DNA of 64,000 bases, taken from NCBI RefSeq assembly GCF_000510645.1, contig NZ_KI783301.1:688086-752085 (forward strand), written 5' to 3'. Positions 55,317 through 64,000 of this stretch are shown here, piece by piece. The notes under the pieces were generated by a model. The model did not search any database, was not told the DNA's origin, and was given only the letters and a program-made list of their open reading frames with translations. This DNA comes from Thermicanus aegyptius DSM 12793. GTDB lineage: Bacteria; Bacillota; Bacilli; Thermicanales; Thermicanaceae. A program made the position numbers and the translations under genes. Positions within the stretch are counted from its first letter, which is position 1. Each line of letters begins with the position of its first letter.

Positions 55317-56471
55317 ATGGATGAAGTGAAGGGAATTTCTATATTAGGTTCGACCGGTTCCATTGGAACGAACACACTAGATGTGATCCGTCAGCATCGG
55401 GACCTTTTTCAGGTGATCACTCTTGCGGCAGGGAGGAACCTTCCGTTACTATATAAACAAATTGAAGAATTTCGGCCAAAGCGGGTGGCGGTTGCCACCA
55501 AGGAACTCGCCGATGAGCTTCGAATCCAATTGATGCATCCACCGGAGATTTTGTATGGGGAAGAAGGGCTGATCGCCTGCGCCACCCATGGAGAGGTGGA
55601 ATTTGTCGTTGCAGCTTTAGTCGGATTTACGGGACTTGCACCTACCTTGGCGGCGATTGAAGCAGGAAAAGATATCGGTCTGGCCAACAAAGAGACCCTG
55701 GTTGCCGCAGGTCATTTGGTCATGGAGGCGGTCAAAAGGAACGGGGTGCGGCTTCTTCCCATCGACAGCGAACACTCGGCCATCTTTCAATCCCTCCAAG
55801 GGGAAAGGAGAGAAGATATTTTAAGGATCCTTCTAACCGCCTCAGGGGGTGCCTTTCGGGAAAAAAGAAGGGAAGAGTTAAAGAACGTTACGGTCGAAGA
55901 AGCGCTTAAACATCCCAATTGGAAGATGGGAGCGAAGATTACCCTCGATTCGGCCACCATGATGAACAAAGGCTTTGAGGTGATTGAAGCCCATTGGCTT
56001 TTCTCCCTCCCCTATTCCAGCATCGATGTGGTACTCCATTATGAGAGCATCCTCCATTCGATGGTGGAATTTGTGGATGGTGCCATCATCGGCCAGCTAG
56101 GGACACCGGATATGAGAATCCCCATTCAATATGCCCTTACCTATCCGGTAAGAATTCCTCTAAAGGGCGGACGTCTAAATCTCGCCCAAATTGGACAATT
56201 AACATTTAGAGAGGTTGACGCGGAGCGCTATCCGGCCCTTTCCCTCGCTTATGAGGCGGGGGAGCAGGGGGGCACTTATCCGACCGTTCTCAATGCGGCG
56301 AACGAGGCGGCCGTACAATCGGTTTTAGCGCGCCGGCTTCCTTTTTACCGGATCGAAGAAGTGGTTGCGAAGGTTTTGGAGCGGCATTCTTCGATATCAC
56401 ATCCTTCCTTGACGGATATTTTGGAGGCAGATCGATGGGCTCGGGAAGAAGCGCAAAATATGATCGGATAA
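55317..56471 (+). CDS. dxr: 1-deoxy-D-xylulose-5-phosphate reductoisomerase
   Basis: A 384-residue MEP-pathway enzyme. NADPH-binding GSTGSIGTNTLDVI, DSEHSAIFQSLQG and TLDSATMMNKGFEVIEAHWL are clear. ATG 55317 has AGAGGG directly before it; GTG 55326, 9 bases after that site, is an alternative. The pathway continues with ispG at 58062. Confidence 0.96.
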   Translation: MDEVKGISILGSTGSIGTNTLDVIRQHRDLFQVITLAAGRNLPLLYKQIEEFRPKRVAVATKELADELRIQLMHPPEILYGEEGLIACATHGEVEFVVAALVGFTGLAPTLAAIEAGKDIGLANKETLVAAGHLVMEAVKRNGVRLLPIDSEHSAIFQSLQGERREDILRILLTASGGAFREKRREELKNVTVEEALKHPNWKMGAKITLDSATMMNKGFEVIEAHWLFSLPYSSIDVVLHYESILHSMVEFVDGAIIGQLGTPDMRIPIQYALTYPVRIPLKGGRLNLAQIGQLTFREVDAERYPALSLAYEAGEQGGTYPTVLNAANEAAVQSVLARRLPFYRIEEVVAKVLERHSSISHPSLTDILEADRWAREEAQNMIG

Positions 56472-56487
56472 AGGAGTGAGCGTATCG

Positions 56488-57969
56488 TTGACTTGGATTG
56501 TGGGAAATGCCCAGACCATTTTCTCCATCATCGTGGTCTTTGGCCTGCTCATTTTTGTCCATGAATTGGGCCATTTTCTCCTGGCAAAACGAGCAGGCAT
56601 TTTAGTCCGCGAATTCGCCATCGGCTTCGGCCCGAAGCTCTTCTCTTTTAAAAGAGATGAAACGAAATGGACGATCCGTCTTCTTCCATTGGGAGGATAC
56701 GTGAGGATGGCGGGAGAAGACCCGGAAGTGGTGGAGGTTAAACCGGGACAGAGGATACGCATCTTGGAGAATGAGGCAGGGGAGATTACACACTTCCTCC
56801 TCGATGAAGAGTCGATGCCGGGAGAGGGGAAAGAGGTGGTTGCTTCCTCCATCGATGTGGAGAGAAGGCTTCGCTTCGTTGCCCAGCTCGGAGAAGCGGA
56901 AAAGGAGTTCGCCGTCTCTCCCCAAGCGGAAATGGTGCGGAATGGGGAAGGGTTCCAAATTGCCCCCCTGAACCGGCAGTTCGGCAGTAAAACCGTGGGA
57001 CAGCGGTTTTGGACCTTGACGGCAGGGCCCTTGGCCAATTTTATCCTGGCGATCTTCTTATTTATCCTTTTGGCGGCCATGACAGGAGTGGATACCGACG
57101 AGCCGGTCGTTGGTGGAATTGCTCCAGGTTTTCCTGCAGAGGCTGCCGGACTTAGACCGAATGACCGGATCCTTTCCATCGACGACACGCCCATTCACTC
57201 CTGGACAGAGGTACAGCAGGCGATTAACCAAAAAGCAGGGAAGGAGATTACCATTCTCCTAGAGCGGAATAAAGAACAACGGCAGGCCAAAATCACTCCG
57301 GCTCCTTTCCTCTATATTGCCTCTTTAAGCGATACAAACCAAATCGATCTTGTACCCGGCGATGAAGTGGTGGCGATCAATGGAAAGCCCGCCGCCTCTT
57401 TGGCAACCGCCAACCGTCTCCTGGAGGAATCCGCGGGGAAACCCGTTGTGATTACCGTAAATCGGGTGGAAAATGGAGTAAACGTGAAGCGAGATTTTAC
57501 CTACGACTTGGGAAAAGGTACCTTACAGCTTGGCGAAATCGGTCGCATCGGTATTAGTCAAAAACGGGATTTTTCGGTTGGGAAGATCCTCCTAAGCGGT
57601 CCCGTTGAAACCTGGAATTGGACGGTCCGTATCGTTACCTCCTTGGGACAACTTTTCCATACTCCGGATCCTTTAAACCAAATGGGAGGGCCTGTAGCCA
57701 TTTTTAAAATTACTGGTGATGCGGCCAATCGTGGATTTTCCACCCTGGTCTTTTGGGCTGCCCTCCTCAGCATCAACTTAGGAATTTTTAACCTCTTGCC
57801 CATTCCCGCTTTGGATGGGGGAAGGCTTCTCTTCCTTCTCATTGAAGCGGTTCGAGGGAAGCCGATCGACCCTGCCAAGGAGAGCCTGGTTCATTTTATC
57901 GGTTTTGCCTTTCTGATGCTTCTTATCCTGATCGTCACCTGGAACGATATCCAGAAGTTTCTGCTATAA
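56488..57969 (+). CDS. rseP: Intramembrane site-2 protease RseP (RasP)
   Basis: A 493-residue membrane metalloprotease. Zinc motif HELGH at residues 25-29, LPLGGYVRMAGE, and the third-helix LLPIPALDGGR near residue 440. Between them are a PDZ domain (about 205-270) and a second PDZ-like half (PGDEVVAINGKPAASLATAN). It is longer than Bacillus RasP (about 420). TTG 56488 is chosen because AAAGGAG lies 10 bases upstream; GTG 56476 falls on that site. Cleaves anti-sigma factors and signal peptide remnants in relatives. Confidence 0.95.
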   Translation: MTWIVGNAQTIFSIIVVFGLLIFVHELGHFLLAKRAGILVREFAIGFGPKLFSFKRDETKWTIRLLPLGGYVRMAGEDPEVVEVKPGQRIRILENEAGEITHFLLDEESMPGEGKEVVASSIDVERRLRFVAQLGEAEKEFAVSPQAEMVRNGEGFQIAPLNRQFGSKTVGQRFWTLTAGPLANFILAIFLFILLAAMTGVDTDEPVVGGIAPGFPAEAAGLRPNDRILSIDDTPIHSWTEVQQAINQKAGKEITILLERNKEQRQAKITPAPFLYIASLSDTNQIDLVPGDEVVAINGKPAASLATANRLLEESAGKPVVITVNRVENGVNVKRDFTYDLGKGTLQLGEIGRIGISQKRDFSVGKILLSGPVETWNWTVRIVTSLGQLFHTPDPLNQMGGPVAIFKITGDAANRGFSTLVFWAALLSINLGIFNLLPIPALDGGRLLFLLIEAVRGKPIDPAKESLVHFIGFAFLMLLILIVTWNDIQKFLL

Positions 57970-58061
57970 GGGATTGAGGTACTCATCCGTTTACCTCGGT
58001 CCAATGATTCATCAGGGATCGTTCATCAGGTGACATGACAAGAAAAAAGGAGGTTTTTCCC

Positions 58062-59126
58062 TTGTTTAAGCGGGAAGAGACTCGGCCGGTTTATGTGGGG
58101 GGAGTACAAATCGGAGGACAATCTTCCGTGGTGATCCAGTCGATGACCACGACCGACACCCGGGACGTTAAGGCGACGTTGGCCCAGATTGAGCAATTGG
58201 CGGACGCCGGCTGCCAGATCGTCCGATTGGCGGTCGTAAACCAGGATGCCGCAGAAAAATTGGCAGAAATTAAGAAAGGATCTCCCCTTCCCATCGTTGC
58301 AGATATTCATTTTGATTATAAATTGGCTTTAAAAGCGCTGGAAAGCGGCGTAGATAAGATTCGCATCAATCCGGGAAATATCGGTTCCAAGGAGAAGACG
58401 AAGGCGGTTGTGGAAGCCTGTAAAGAGCGTGGGGTTCCCATCCGCATCGGGGTGAACTCCGGATCGGTGGAGAAACGTCTTTTGGAAAAATACGGATATC
58501 CAAGCCCCGAAGCCATCGTCGAGAGCGCCATGAATCACGTGGAGATCTTGGAGGATCTGGGTTTCTATGATATCGTCGTCTCCTTAAAATCTTCCGATGT
58601 TCCCACAATGATTAAGACGTATACCCTGATGGCGGAGAAGAGGAACTATCCCCTTCACGTGGGCGTGACGGAGGCAGGGACCGCCTATGCGGGAGGGATC
58701 AAGTCGGCGGTTGGAATAGGAACCGTCCTTGCCATGGGCATCGGTGATACCATCCGCGTCTCCCTTGCTGCCGATCCTTTGGAAGAGATGAAGGTGGCGA
58801 AGAATATTCTAAAGAGCCTTAACCTGGCAGCCACGGAGCCGGTCGTCGTCGCTTGTCCCACCTGCGGAAGGACGGCGATCGATCTAATCGGTTTGGCCAC
58901 ACGGGTGGAAGAGGCGACGGCGAAGTTAAAGAAACCTCTTAAAATCGCCGTGATGGGCTGTGCGGTGAATGGACCTGGAGAGGCGAGGGAGGCGGATATC
59001 GGCATCGCAGGCGGCAACGGAGAGGGTCTTATCTTTAAGAATGGAGAGATTATCCGCAAAGTGAAAGAAGAAGAACTCTTTGATGAATTGATGAAAGAAA
59101 TTCATGAGATGGAAGGTTTGTCATAA
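58062..59126 (+). CDS. ispG: 4-hydroxy-3-methylbut-2-enyl diphosphate synthase
   Basis: A 354-residue 4Fe-4S enzyme of the MEP pathway. [39 protein letters not shown] and the cluster cysteines in ACPTCGR and [11 protein letters not shown] are present. TTG 58062 is favoured by AAAAGGAGG 8 bases upstream; ATG 58035 would place that site in the coding region. Its place between rseP and proS differs from Bacillus subtilis. Confidence 0.96.
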   Translation: MFKREETRPVYVGGVQIGGQSSVVIQSMTTTDTRDVKATLAQIEQLADAGCQIVRLAVVNQDAAEKLAEIKKGSPLPIVADIHFDYKLALKALESGVDKIRINPGNIGSKEKTKAVVEACKERGVPIRIGVNSGSVEKRLLEKYGYPSPEAIVESAMNHVEILEDLGFYDIVVSLKSSDVPTMIKTYTLMAEKRNYPLHVGVTEAGTAYAGGIKSAVGIGTVLAMGIGDTIRVSLAADPLEEMKVAKNILKSLNLAATEPVVVACPTCGRTAIDLIGLATRVEEATAKLKKPLKIAVMGCAVNGPGEAREADIGIAGGNGEGLIFKNGEIIRKVKEEELFDELMKEIHEMEGLS

Positions 59127-59141
59127 AGGAGTGAACGATCG

Positions 59142-60848
59142 ATGAGACAGAGTCATGCCTTTATTCCCACTTTGCGGGATCTTCCCGCCGACGCGGAGGT
59201 GGTAAGCCACCAACTGATGCTCAGGGCGGGGATGATGCGGCAAATTTCCTCCGGGGTATATACCTATCTCCCCCTGGGTTATCGAGTCATCAAAAAAGTA
59301 TCGGAGATCATCCGGGAGGAGATGGATAGGGCCGGCGGGCAGGAGCTTCTCATGCCTGCACTGCAGCCTGCGGAACTTTGGATGAAGACAGGCCGTTGGG
59401 ATGATTACGGACCTTTGATGATGAAAGTAACGGATCGGCATGAGCGGCCTTTTGCCCTGGGACCCACCCATGAAGAGGTGATTACCTCCATCGTTAGGGA
59501 TGAAGTAAAAACATATAAAAAGCTCCCCTTCATCCTGTACCAGATTCAAACCAAATTCAGAGATGAATACCGCCCCCGGTTTGGTCTTCTACGGGGACGT
59601 GAGTTTATTATGAAAGATGCCTATTCCTTTGATACCTCCGAAGAAGGATTGGATCGAAGCTACAAAGCGATGTACGACGCCTATGTCCGCATCTTTACCC
59701 GCTGTGGCTTAAAGTTCAGAGCGGTGGAGGCGGACTCGGGAGCCATCGGGGGAAAAGATAATCACGAGTTTATGGTATTGGCATCCATTGGAGAAGATAC
59801 CATCGCTTATTGTTCCTCTTGTTCCTATGCAGCCAATCTGGAGCGGGCGGAAGTGGTACATACTCCTAATCCCTCTGACGAAGAGCCTCAACCTCTTCGC
59901 AAAGTAACCACCCCCGGGGTACGAACCGTGGCGAAACAGGCGGAAATTATGGGCATTCCCGTCTCCAAGGTGATTAAAAATGTGGTCTTCTCCGTAGAAG
60001 GCAAACCTGTCGTTGTTCTGGTACGGGGGGACCATGAGGTGAATGAGGTGAAGGTGAAAAATTTTCTCAACCTCACCACGCTGGAGATGGCCGATGAGGA
60101 AACCATTCGAAAGGTGTTTGGCTGTGAACCTGGATTTGTCAGCCCGATCGGAATCGCAGGGATTACCGTCTTGGCCGATCGGGCGATTAAGGAGATGGTG
60201 AATGCCTCTACAGGGGCCAACGAGACAGATTACCACTATTTAGGAGTTCAACCCGAACGGGATTTCCATGTGGACCATTATGGGGATTTTCGCAATATCC
60301 GGGAAGGGGACCCATGCCCCCGTTGCGGTGCTCCCATCCGGTTTACCCAAGGGATCGAAGTAGGGCATGTGTTTAAGCTTCGGACCAAGTACAGCTCTGC
60401 ATTAGGCGCCGTTTATCAAGATGAAAAGGGAAATTTAAAAGAGATGCTGATGGGAAGCTATGGAATCGGGGTTTCGCGTCTAGTCGCTGCGGTGGTGGAA
60501 CAATCTCATGACGAGAACGGGATGATTTGGCCGAAGGCGATTGCACCTTTTGCGGTTCATCTGGTCCCCGTCAACATAGAGGATGCGGAACAGCGGGAGT
60601 TCGCCGAGAGACTCTACGGAGAACTTCAGAATCAGGGAATAGAGGTTCTATTCGATGACCGGAACGAGCGGGCTGGGGTGAAGTTTAAGGATTCGGATCT
60701 TCTCGGCATCCCTCTTCGGGTGGTGATCGGCACCAAGATCAGGGAAGGAAAGGTGGAGTTAAAGATTCGCCGTACCGGTGAGAGCCTGGAGGTTCCTACC
60801 AGGAATGCGCTGCAGGAGATCCTGCGGGTATGGGAGGGTCTTGAATAA
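59142..60848 (+). CDS. proS: Prolyl-tRNA synthetase
   Basis: A 568-residue class II synthetase of the bacterial type with an editing insertion (about residues 225-400, VRGDHEVNEVKVKNFL). Motif 2 FRDEYRPRFGLLRGREFIMK and motif 3 GSYGIGVSRLVAAVVEQ are intact. AAAGGAGTGAACGATCG precedes the start. polC begins 59 bases downstream. Confidence 0.97.
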   Translation: MRQSHAFIPTLRDLPADAEVVSHQLMLRAGMMRQISSGVYTYLPLGYRVIKKVSEIIREEMDRAGGQELLMPALQPAELWMKTGRWDDYGPLMMKVTDRHERPFALGPTHEEVITSIVRDEVKTYKKLPFILYQIQTKFRDEYRPRFGLLRGREFIMKDAYSFDTSEEGLDRSYKAMYDAYVRIFTRCGLKFRAVEADSGAIGGKDNHEFMVLASIGEDTIAYCSSCSYAANLERAEVVHTPNPSDEEPQPLRKVTTPGVRTVAKQAEIMGIPVSKVIKNVVFSVEGKPVVVLVRGDHEVNEVKVKNFLNLTTLEMADEETIRKVFGCEPGFVSPIGIAGITVLADRAIKEMVNASTGANETDYHYLGVQPERDFHVDHYGDFRNIREGDPCPRCGAPIRFTQGIEVGHVFKLRTKYSSALGAVYQDEKGNLKEMLMGSYGIGVSRLVAAVVEQSHDENGMIWPKAIAPFAVHLVPVNIEDAEQREFAERLYGELQNQGIEVLFDDRNERAGVKFKDSDLLGIPLRVVIGTKIREGKVELKIRRTGESLEVPTRNALQEILRVWEGLE

Positions 60849-60907
60849 TTGATGATGAAATACATCGAAGGGAACATTTTTCCATCTCATCAATGAAGGT
60901 GTTGAAA

Positions 60908-63900
60908 ATGGGAGAGGATAATAAAAAGAGATTAAACATCTTGCTGCAATTAGTACCGCCTCCGGAGCCTTTGAGGAACGTATTGGAGGAGGGGGAGATG
61001 GAACAATTGGTGGTGGATGTGGAGAAAAAGAGCTGGGAATTTACCCTGCTCTTTCCTCATCTTCTCCCGCCTGCCCCCCTTAAAGAGTGGATAAAACGTG
61101 TGAAAGAACGGTTTGCTTCCATCGCCGAAGTTTCCTTCACCTTTCTCTACCGGAATCCTCCTTCTTTGGCGGAGGCGGTTTCCCTTTACTGGCCCGTTCT
61201 CCTTGAAACCTTAAAGGAAGAATGGCCCTCATTTTCCTTGCAAAGATACTTGGAGCATACCCCCAAGATCGAAGGAGGAAAACTTCTCTTTCCTGCCTTA
61301 AACGGAACCTCCTTAGAAGTGCTCCGCGCAAGACGTGCGGAAGAACGCATCGCTTCTTTTTACCGGGCGTGGACAGGCCTCTCCCCATCCGTTCAACTGA
61401 TCTTATCCGAAGAGGCAAAAACCCTTCAAGACCTCTATGCCGAGAAGAGGGAAGAAGAGGAGAAGCAGGCGGTAGAAGCGCTTCTCCTAGCTGCCAATTC
61501 TCCGGAAGAGAGGGTGGAGGAGAAGGAAACAAAACCTGAGCTTCTCTTCTATGGAGGAAAGATCGAAGGGGAGGCTCGCCCTCTGCGGGAGATCCGGGAA
61601 GAAGAGAAATGGGTGATCGTGCAAGGGACCCTCTTTGCCATCGACAGCCGTGAACTAAAGAGCGGCAGCACCTTATTTCTTCTGAAGGTCACGGATTTTA
61701 CCGATTCCATTCTGGTCAAACTGTTCGCCCGCTCCCAGGAGGATAAAACCCTCTTATCCCAACTGAAAGAAGGAATGTGGGTAAAAATCCGCGGCAGTGT
61801 CCAAGAGGATACGTTTGAACGGGATCTTATCTTGATTGCCCATGACATCAACCAGATTCTCCCCCATGAGCGGAAAGATGAAGCGCCGATGAAACGGGTG
61901 GAACTCCATCTCCATACGACGATGAGCGCCATGGACAGCAACCTATCGCCCAAAAGGGCCATCGCCCAGGCAGCGAAGTGGGGACATCCGGCCATTGCCG
62001 TTACGGATCACGGGGGAGTGCAAAGCTTTCCTGAAGCCTTTGATGCGGCGCAGAAACACGGCGTGAAATTGATCTTCGGCATGGAAGCTTATATGGTGGA
62101 TGACGGCGTTCCGATCGTTCACAGGCCCGCCCATCGCTCTCTTCAGGACGATACCTATGTGGTCTTTGACGTGGAAACGACCGGACTCTCGGCGGCCTAT
62201 GATACGATTATCGAACTTTCCGCGGTGAAGATGCGGGAGGGAGAAGTGATCGACCGATTTGAGCGTTTTGCCAACCCCCATCGTCCTCTGTCGGCCAAAA
62301 TTAAGGAATTGACCCATATCACGGATGAGATGTTGGTGGGGGCACCGGAGGTGGGAGAGGTGCTCCGGGAATTTCGGGATTTTATGGGAGATGCGGTCCT
62401 CGTAGCCCATAACGCCCGCTTTGACATGGGTTTTATCTCGGTGGGTTTCCGTCGGGAAGGAATGGGGGAGATCGGGAATCCGGTTCTCGACACGTTGGAA
62501 TTGGCCCGCAATCTCCTGAAAGATTTGAAAAACCATCGCCTTGACACCCTTTCCTCCTATTATGGAGTTACCCTCACCCAACACCACCGCGCCGTCTACG
62601 ATGCGGAAGCGACAGGCCACCTTCTCTTTAAGATGCTCGACACCTTAAAAGAGAAAGGAGTCGAGTATCTGGATCAGGTGAACGGCTTACGTGCGGTGGA
62701 AGATTTTAAACGGCAACGCCCCTTCCATGCCACCCTGCTGGTCAAAAATGAGGTGGGGCTAAAAAATCTTTATAAGCTCATCTCTCTCTCCTATCTGGAG
62801 TATTTTCACCGAAATCCCCGAATTCCTAAGGGGGAATTGGAGCGCCATCGGGAAGGGCTGATCGTGGGCTCCGCCTGCGAAGAGGGAGAGATCTTTGAAA
62901 TCGCCATGCAAAAGAGCGAAGAAGAGTTAAAGGAAGCCGTCCGTTTCTATGATTATATCGAAGTTCAGCCCCTCTCCCATTATAAATACCTGATTGAAGA
63001 GGAGCTCATTCGGGACGAGGAACATCTGAAGGAGATTCTGAGAAAGCTGATCCGGGTGGCGAAGGAGGAAGGAAAACCGGTGGTGGCCACGGGGAATGTG
63101 CATCACCTGGAGCCCCATGAACTCATCTATCGAAAAATCTTGATTAAAGCCCAGAACGGAATCAAGACGAAAGATCCCAAGCATCTGGTTCCCCAATATT
63201 TCCGCACCACGGAGGAGATGCTCGCCGAATTTTCATTCCTGGGAAAGGAATTGGCGGAGGAGATCGTGATCACATCTCCCCGTCGGCTGGCCGATGAGGT
63301 GGAAGAGATGAAGCCGTTTCCTGATGAACTCTTCACGCCCGTCATCGAAGGGGCGGAAGAAGAGATGGAGAGGATGAGCTTTGAAACGGCGCGTCAGATT
63401 TATGGGGATCCACTTCCGGAGATCGTGGAAAGCCGGTTGAAAAAGGAATTAAACAGCATAATTCATAATGGATTTGCGGTGATTTACCTCATCGCCCATA
63501 AATTGGTCACCAAATCCCTGGATGACGGGTATCTCGTGGGATCGCGGGGATCCGTCGGTTCCTCGTTGGTGGCCACCATGTCCCGCATCACCGAGGTAAA
63601 TCCCCTTCCTCCCCATTACGTTTGCCCAAATTGCAAGTTTAGTCAATTTATTACCGATGGTTCGGTAGGATCCGGTTTCGACCTCCCGGAAAAAGATTGC
63701 CCGAAGTGTGGGGCTCCTCTGAAACGGGACGGGCATGACATTCCCTTTGAGACCTTCATGGGATTTAAGGGGGATAAGGTACCTGATATCGACCTGAACT
63801 TTTCCGGGGATTACCAACCCCGTGCCCATAAATATACGGAGGAACTCTTTGGTAAAGAATATGTATATCGGGCAGGAACCATCTCCACCGTGGCGGAGAA

Positions 63901-64000
63901 AACGGCCTATGGTTTTGTGCGAAAATATCTGGAGGAAACAGGGATAAGTGTCCGCAAGGCGGAGATGGATCGCCTCGCATTAGGATGTACGGGAGTGAAG
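60908..64000 (+). CDS. polC: DNA polymerase III PolC-type, N-terminal 1031 codons (runs off right edge)
   Basis: The main replicative polymerase of low-GC Gram-positives. The open frame from ATG 60908 continues without stop to the edge. In order: an N-terminal domain, an OB fold (WVIVQGTLFAIDSRELKSG), the PHP domain (VELHLHTTMSAMDS, about 330), the inserted 3'-5' exonuclease with DVETTG (about 420) and HNARFDMGF, the zinc-binding Cys motifs (CPNCKF; CPKCGAPL, about 905-935), and the start of the catalytic palm with PDIDLNFSGD (about 960). The rest of the palm, fingers and thumb lies outside. A modest AAGGTG site precedes the ATG. Confidence 0.97.
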   Translation, partial: MGEDNKKRLNILLQLVPPPEPLRNVLEEGEMEQLVVDVEKKSWEFTLLFPHLLPPAPLKEWIKRVKERFASIAEVSFTFLYRNPPSLAEAVSLYWPVLLETLKEEWPSFSLQRYLEHTPKIEGGKLLFPALNGTSLEVLRARRAEERIASFYRAWTGLSPSVQLILSEEAKTLQDLYAEKREEEEKQAVEALLLAANSPEERVEEKETKPELLFYGGKIEGEARPLREIREEEKWVIVQGTLFAIDSRELKSGSTLFLLKVTDFTDSILVKLFARSQEDKTLLSQLKEGMWVKIRGSVQEDTFERDLILIAHDINQILPHERKDEAPMKRVELHLHTTMSAMDSNLSPKRAIAQAAKWGHPAIAVTDHGGVQSFPEAFDAAQKHGVKLIFGMEAYMVDDGVPIVHRPAHRSLQDDTYVVFDVETTGLSAAYDTIIELSAVKMREGEVIDRFERFANPHRPLSAKIKELTHITDEMLVGAPEVGEVLREFRDFMGDAVLVAHNARFDMGFISVGFRREGMGEIGNPVLDTLELARNLLKDLKNHRLDTLSSYYGVTLTQHHRAVYDAEATGHLLFKMLDTLKEKGVEYLDQVNGLRAVEDFKRQRPFHATLLVKNEVGLKNLYKLISLSYLEYFHRNPRIPKGELERHREGLIVGSACEEGEIFEIAMQKSEEELKEAVRFYDYIEVQPLSHYKYLIEEELIRDEEHLKEILRKLIRVAKEEGKPVVATGNVHHLEPHELIYRKILIKAQNGIKTKDPKHLVPQYFRTTEEMLAEFSFLGKELAEEIVITSPRRLADEVEEMKPFPDELFTPVIEGAEEEMERMSFETARQIYGDPLPEIVESRLKKELNSIIHNGFAVIYLIAHKLVTKSLDDGYLVGSRGSVGSSLVATMSRITEVNPLPPHYVCPNCKFSQFITDGSVGSGFDLPEKDCPKCGAPLKRDGHDIPFETFMGFKGDKVPDIDLNFSGDYQPRAHKYTEELFGKEYVYRAGTISTVAEKTAYGFVRKYLEETGISVRKAEMDRLALGCTGVK

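Noticed and set aside
61137-63980. Many minus-strand frames in the last 3 kb
   Set aside because: They are shadows of the partial polC frame, which is open from 60908 to the edge and has PHP, exonuclease and zinc motifs in the right order.

Overview
The window is a stretch of chromosome from an endospore-forming, flagellated member of the Bacilli. The evidence is an H-type small acid-soluble spore protein, a Spo0E-like phosphatase, CodY, HslVU and DprA, and a gene order close to the Bacillus sucCD-dprA-topA-trmFO-xerC-hslVU-codY-fla/che-rpsB-tsf-pyrH-frr-uppS-cdsA-dxr-rseP-proS-polC block. An ispG between rseP and proS, a 75-codon gene after sigD in place of swrB, and an NprR-like regulator point away from Bacillus itself, perhaps toward Paenibacillus- or Thermicanus-like lineages. 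The genus cannot be fixed from the sequence alone.

Bases 1-5700 are an AT-richer accessory segment. It opens with the 5' end of an IS256-type insertion sequence that runs off the left edge. Then come a membrane-anchored unknown protein, a GNAT acetyltransferase, an XRE+TPR regulator of the RRNPP (NprR/PlcR/Rap) type, several very small genes, an XRE/membrane-protein pair and a 38-codon secreted peptide gene with its own terminator. The receptor-like regulator and the secreted peptide are candidates for a peptide signalling system; the link between them is inferred.

Bases 5700-12000 hold short transcription units: a NitT/TauT-type ABC transporter preceded by conspicuous repeats, a Lin0512-family protein, a Spo0E-like gene, an unknown 64-residue protein, thiol peroxidase Tpx, a chemoreceptor with almost no external domain, and SspH.

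Bases 12200-22840 carry succinyl-CoA synthetase (sucCD), then dprA, topA, trmFO, xerC, hslV, hslU and codY. Bases 23094-50443 are one very long fla/che operon (flgB to sigD and a small last gene). It encodes the basal body, export apparatus, hook, switch, the FlhF/FlhG positioning pair, CheY/B/A/W/C/D and SigD. Three features stand out: FlgD consists of the short N-terminal part only, CheB is a bare methylesterase without a receiver domain, and the gap before flgE can form a pseudoknot-like RNA fold.

Bases 50444-64000 hold housekeeping genes: rpsB, tsf, pyrH, frr, then isoprenoid, lipid and envelope genes (uppS, cdsA, dxr, rseP, ispG), proS, and the first 1031 codons of polC, which leaves the right edge. 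Many starts here are TTG or GTG, decided by strong ribosome binding sites. No tRNA, rRNA or CRISPR array was seen.
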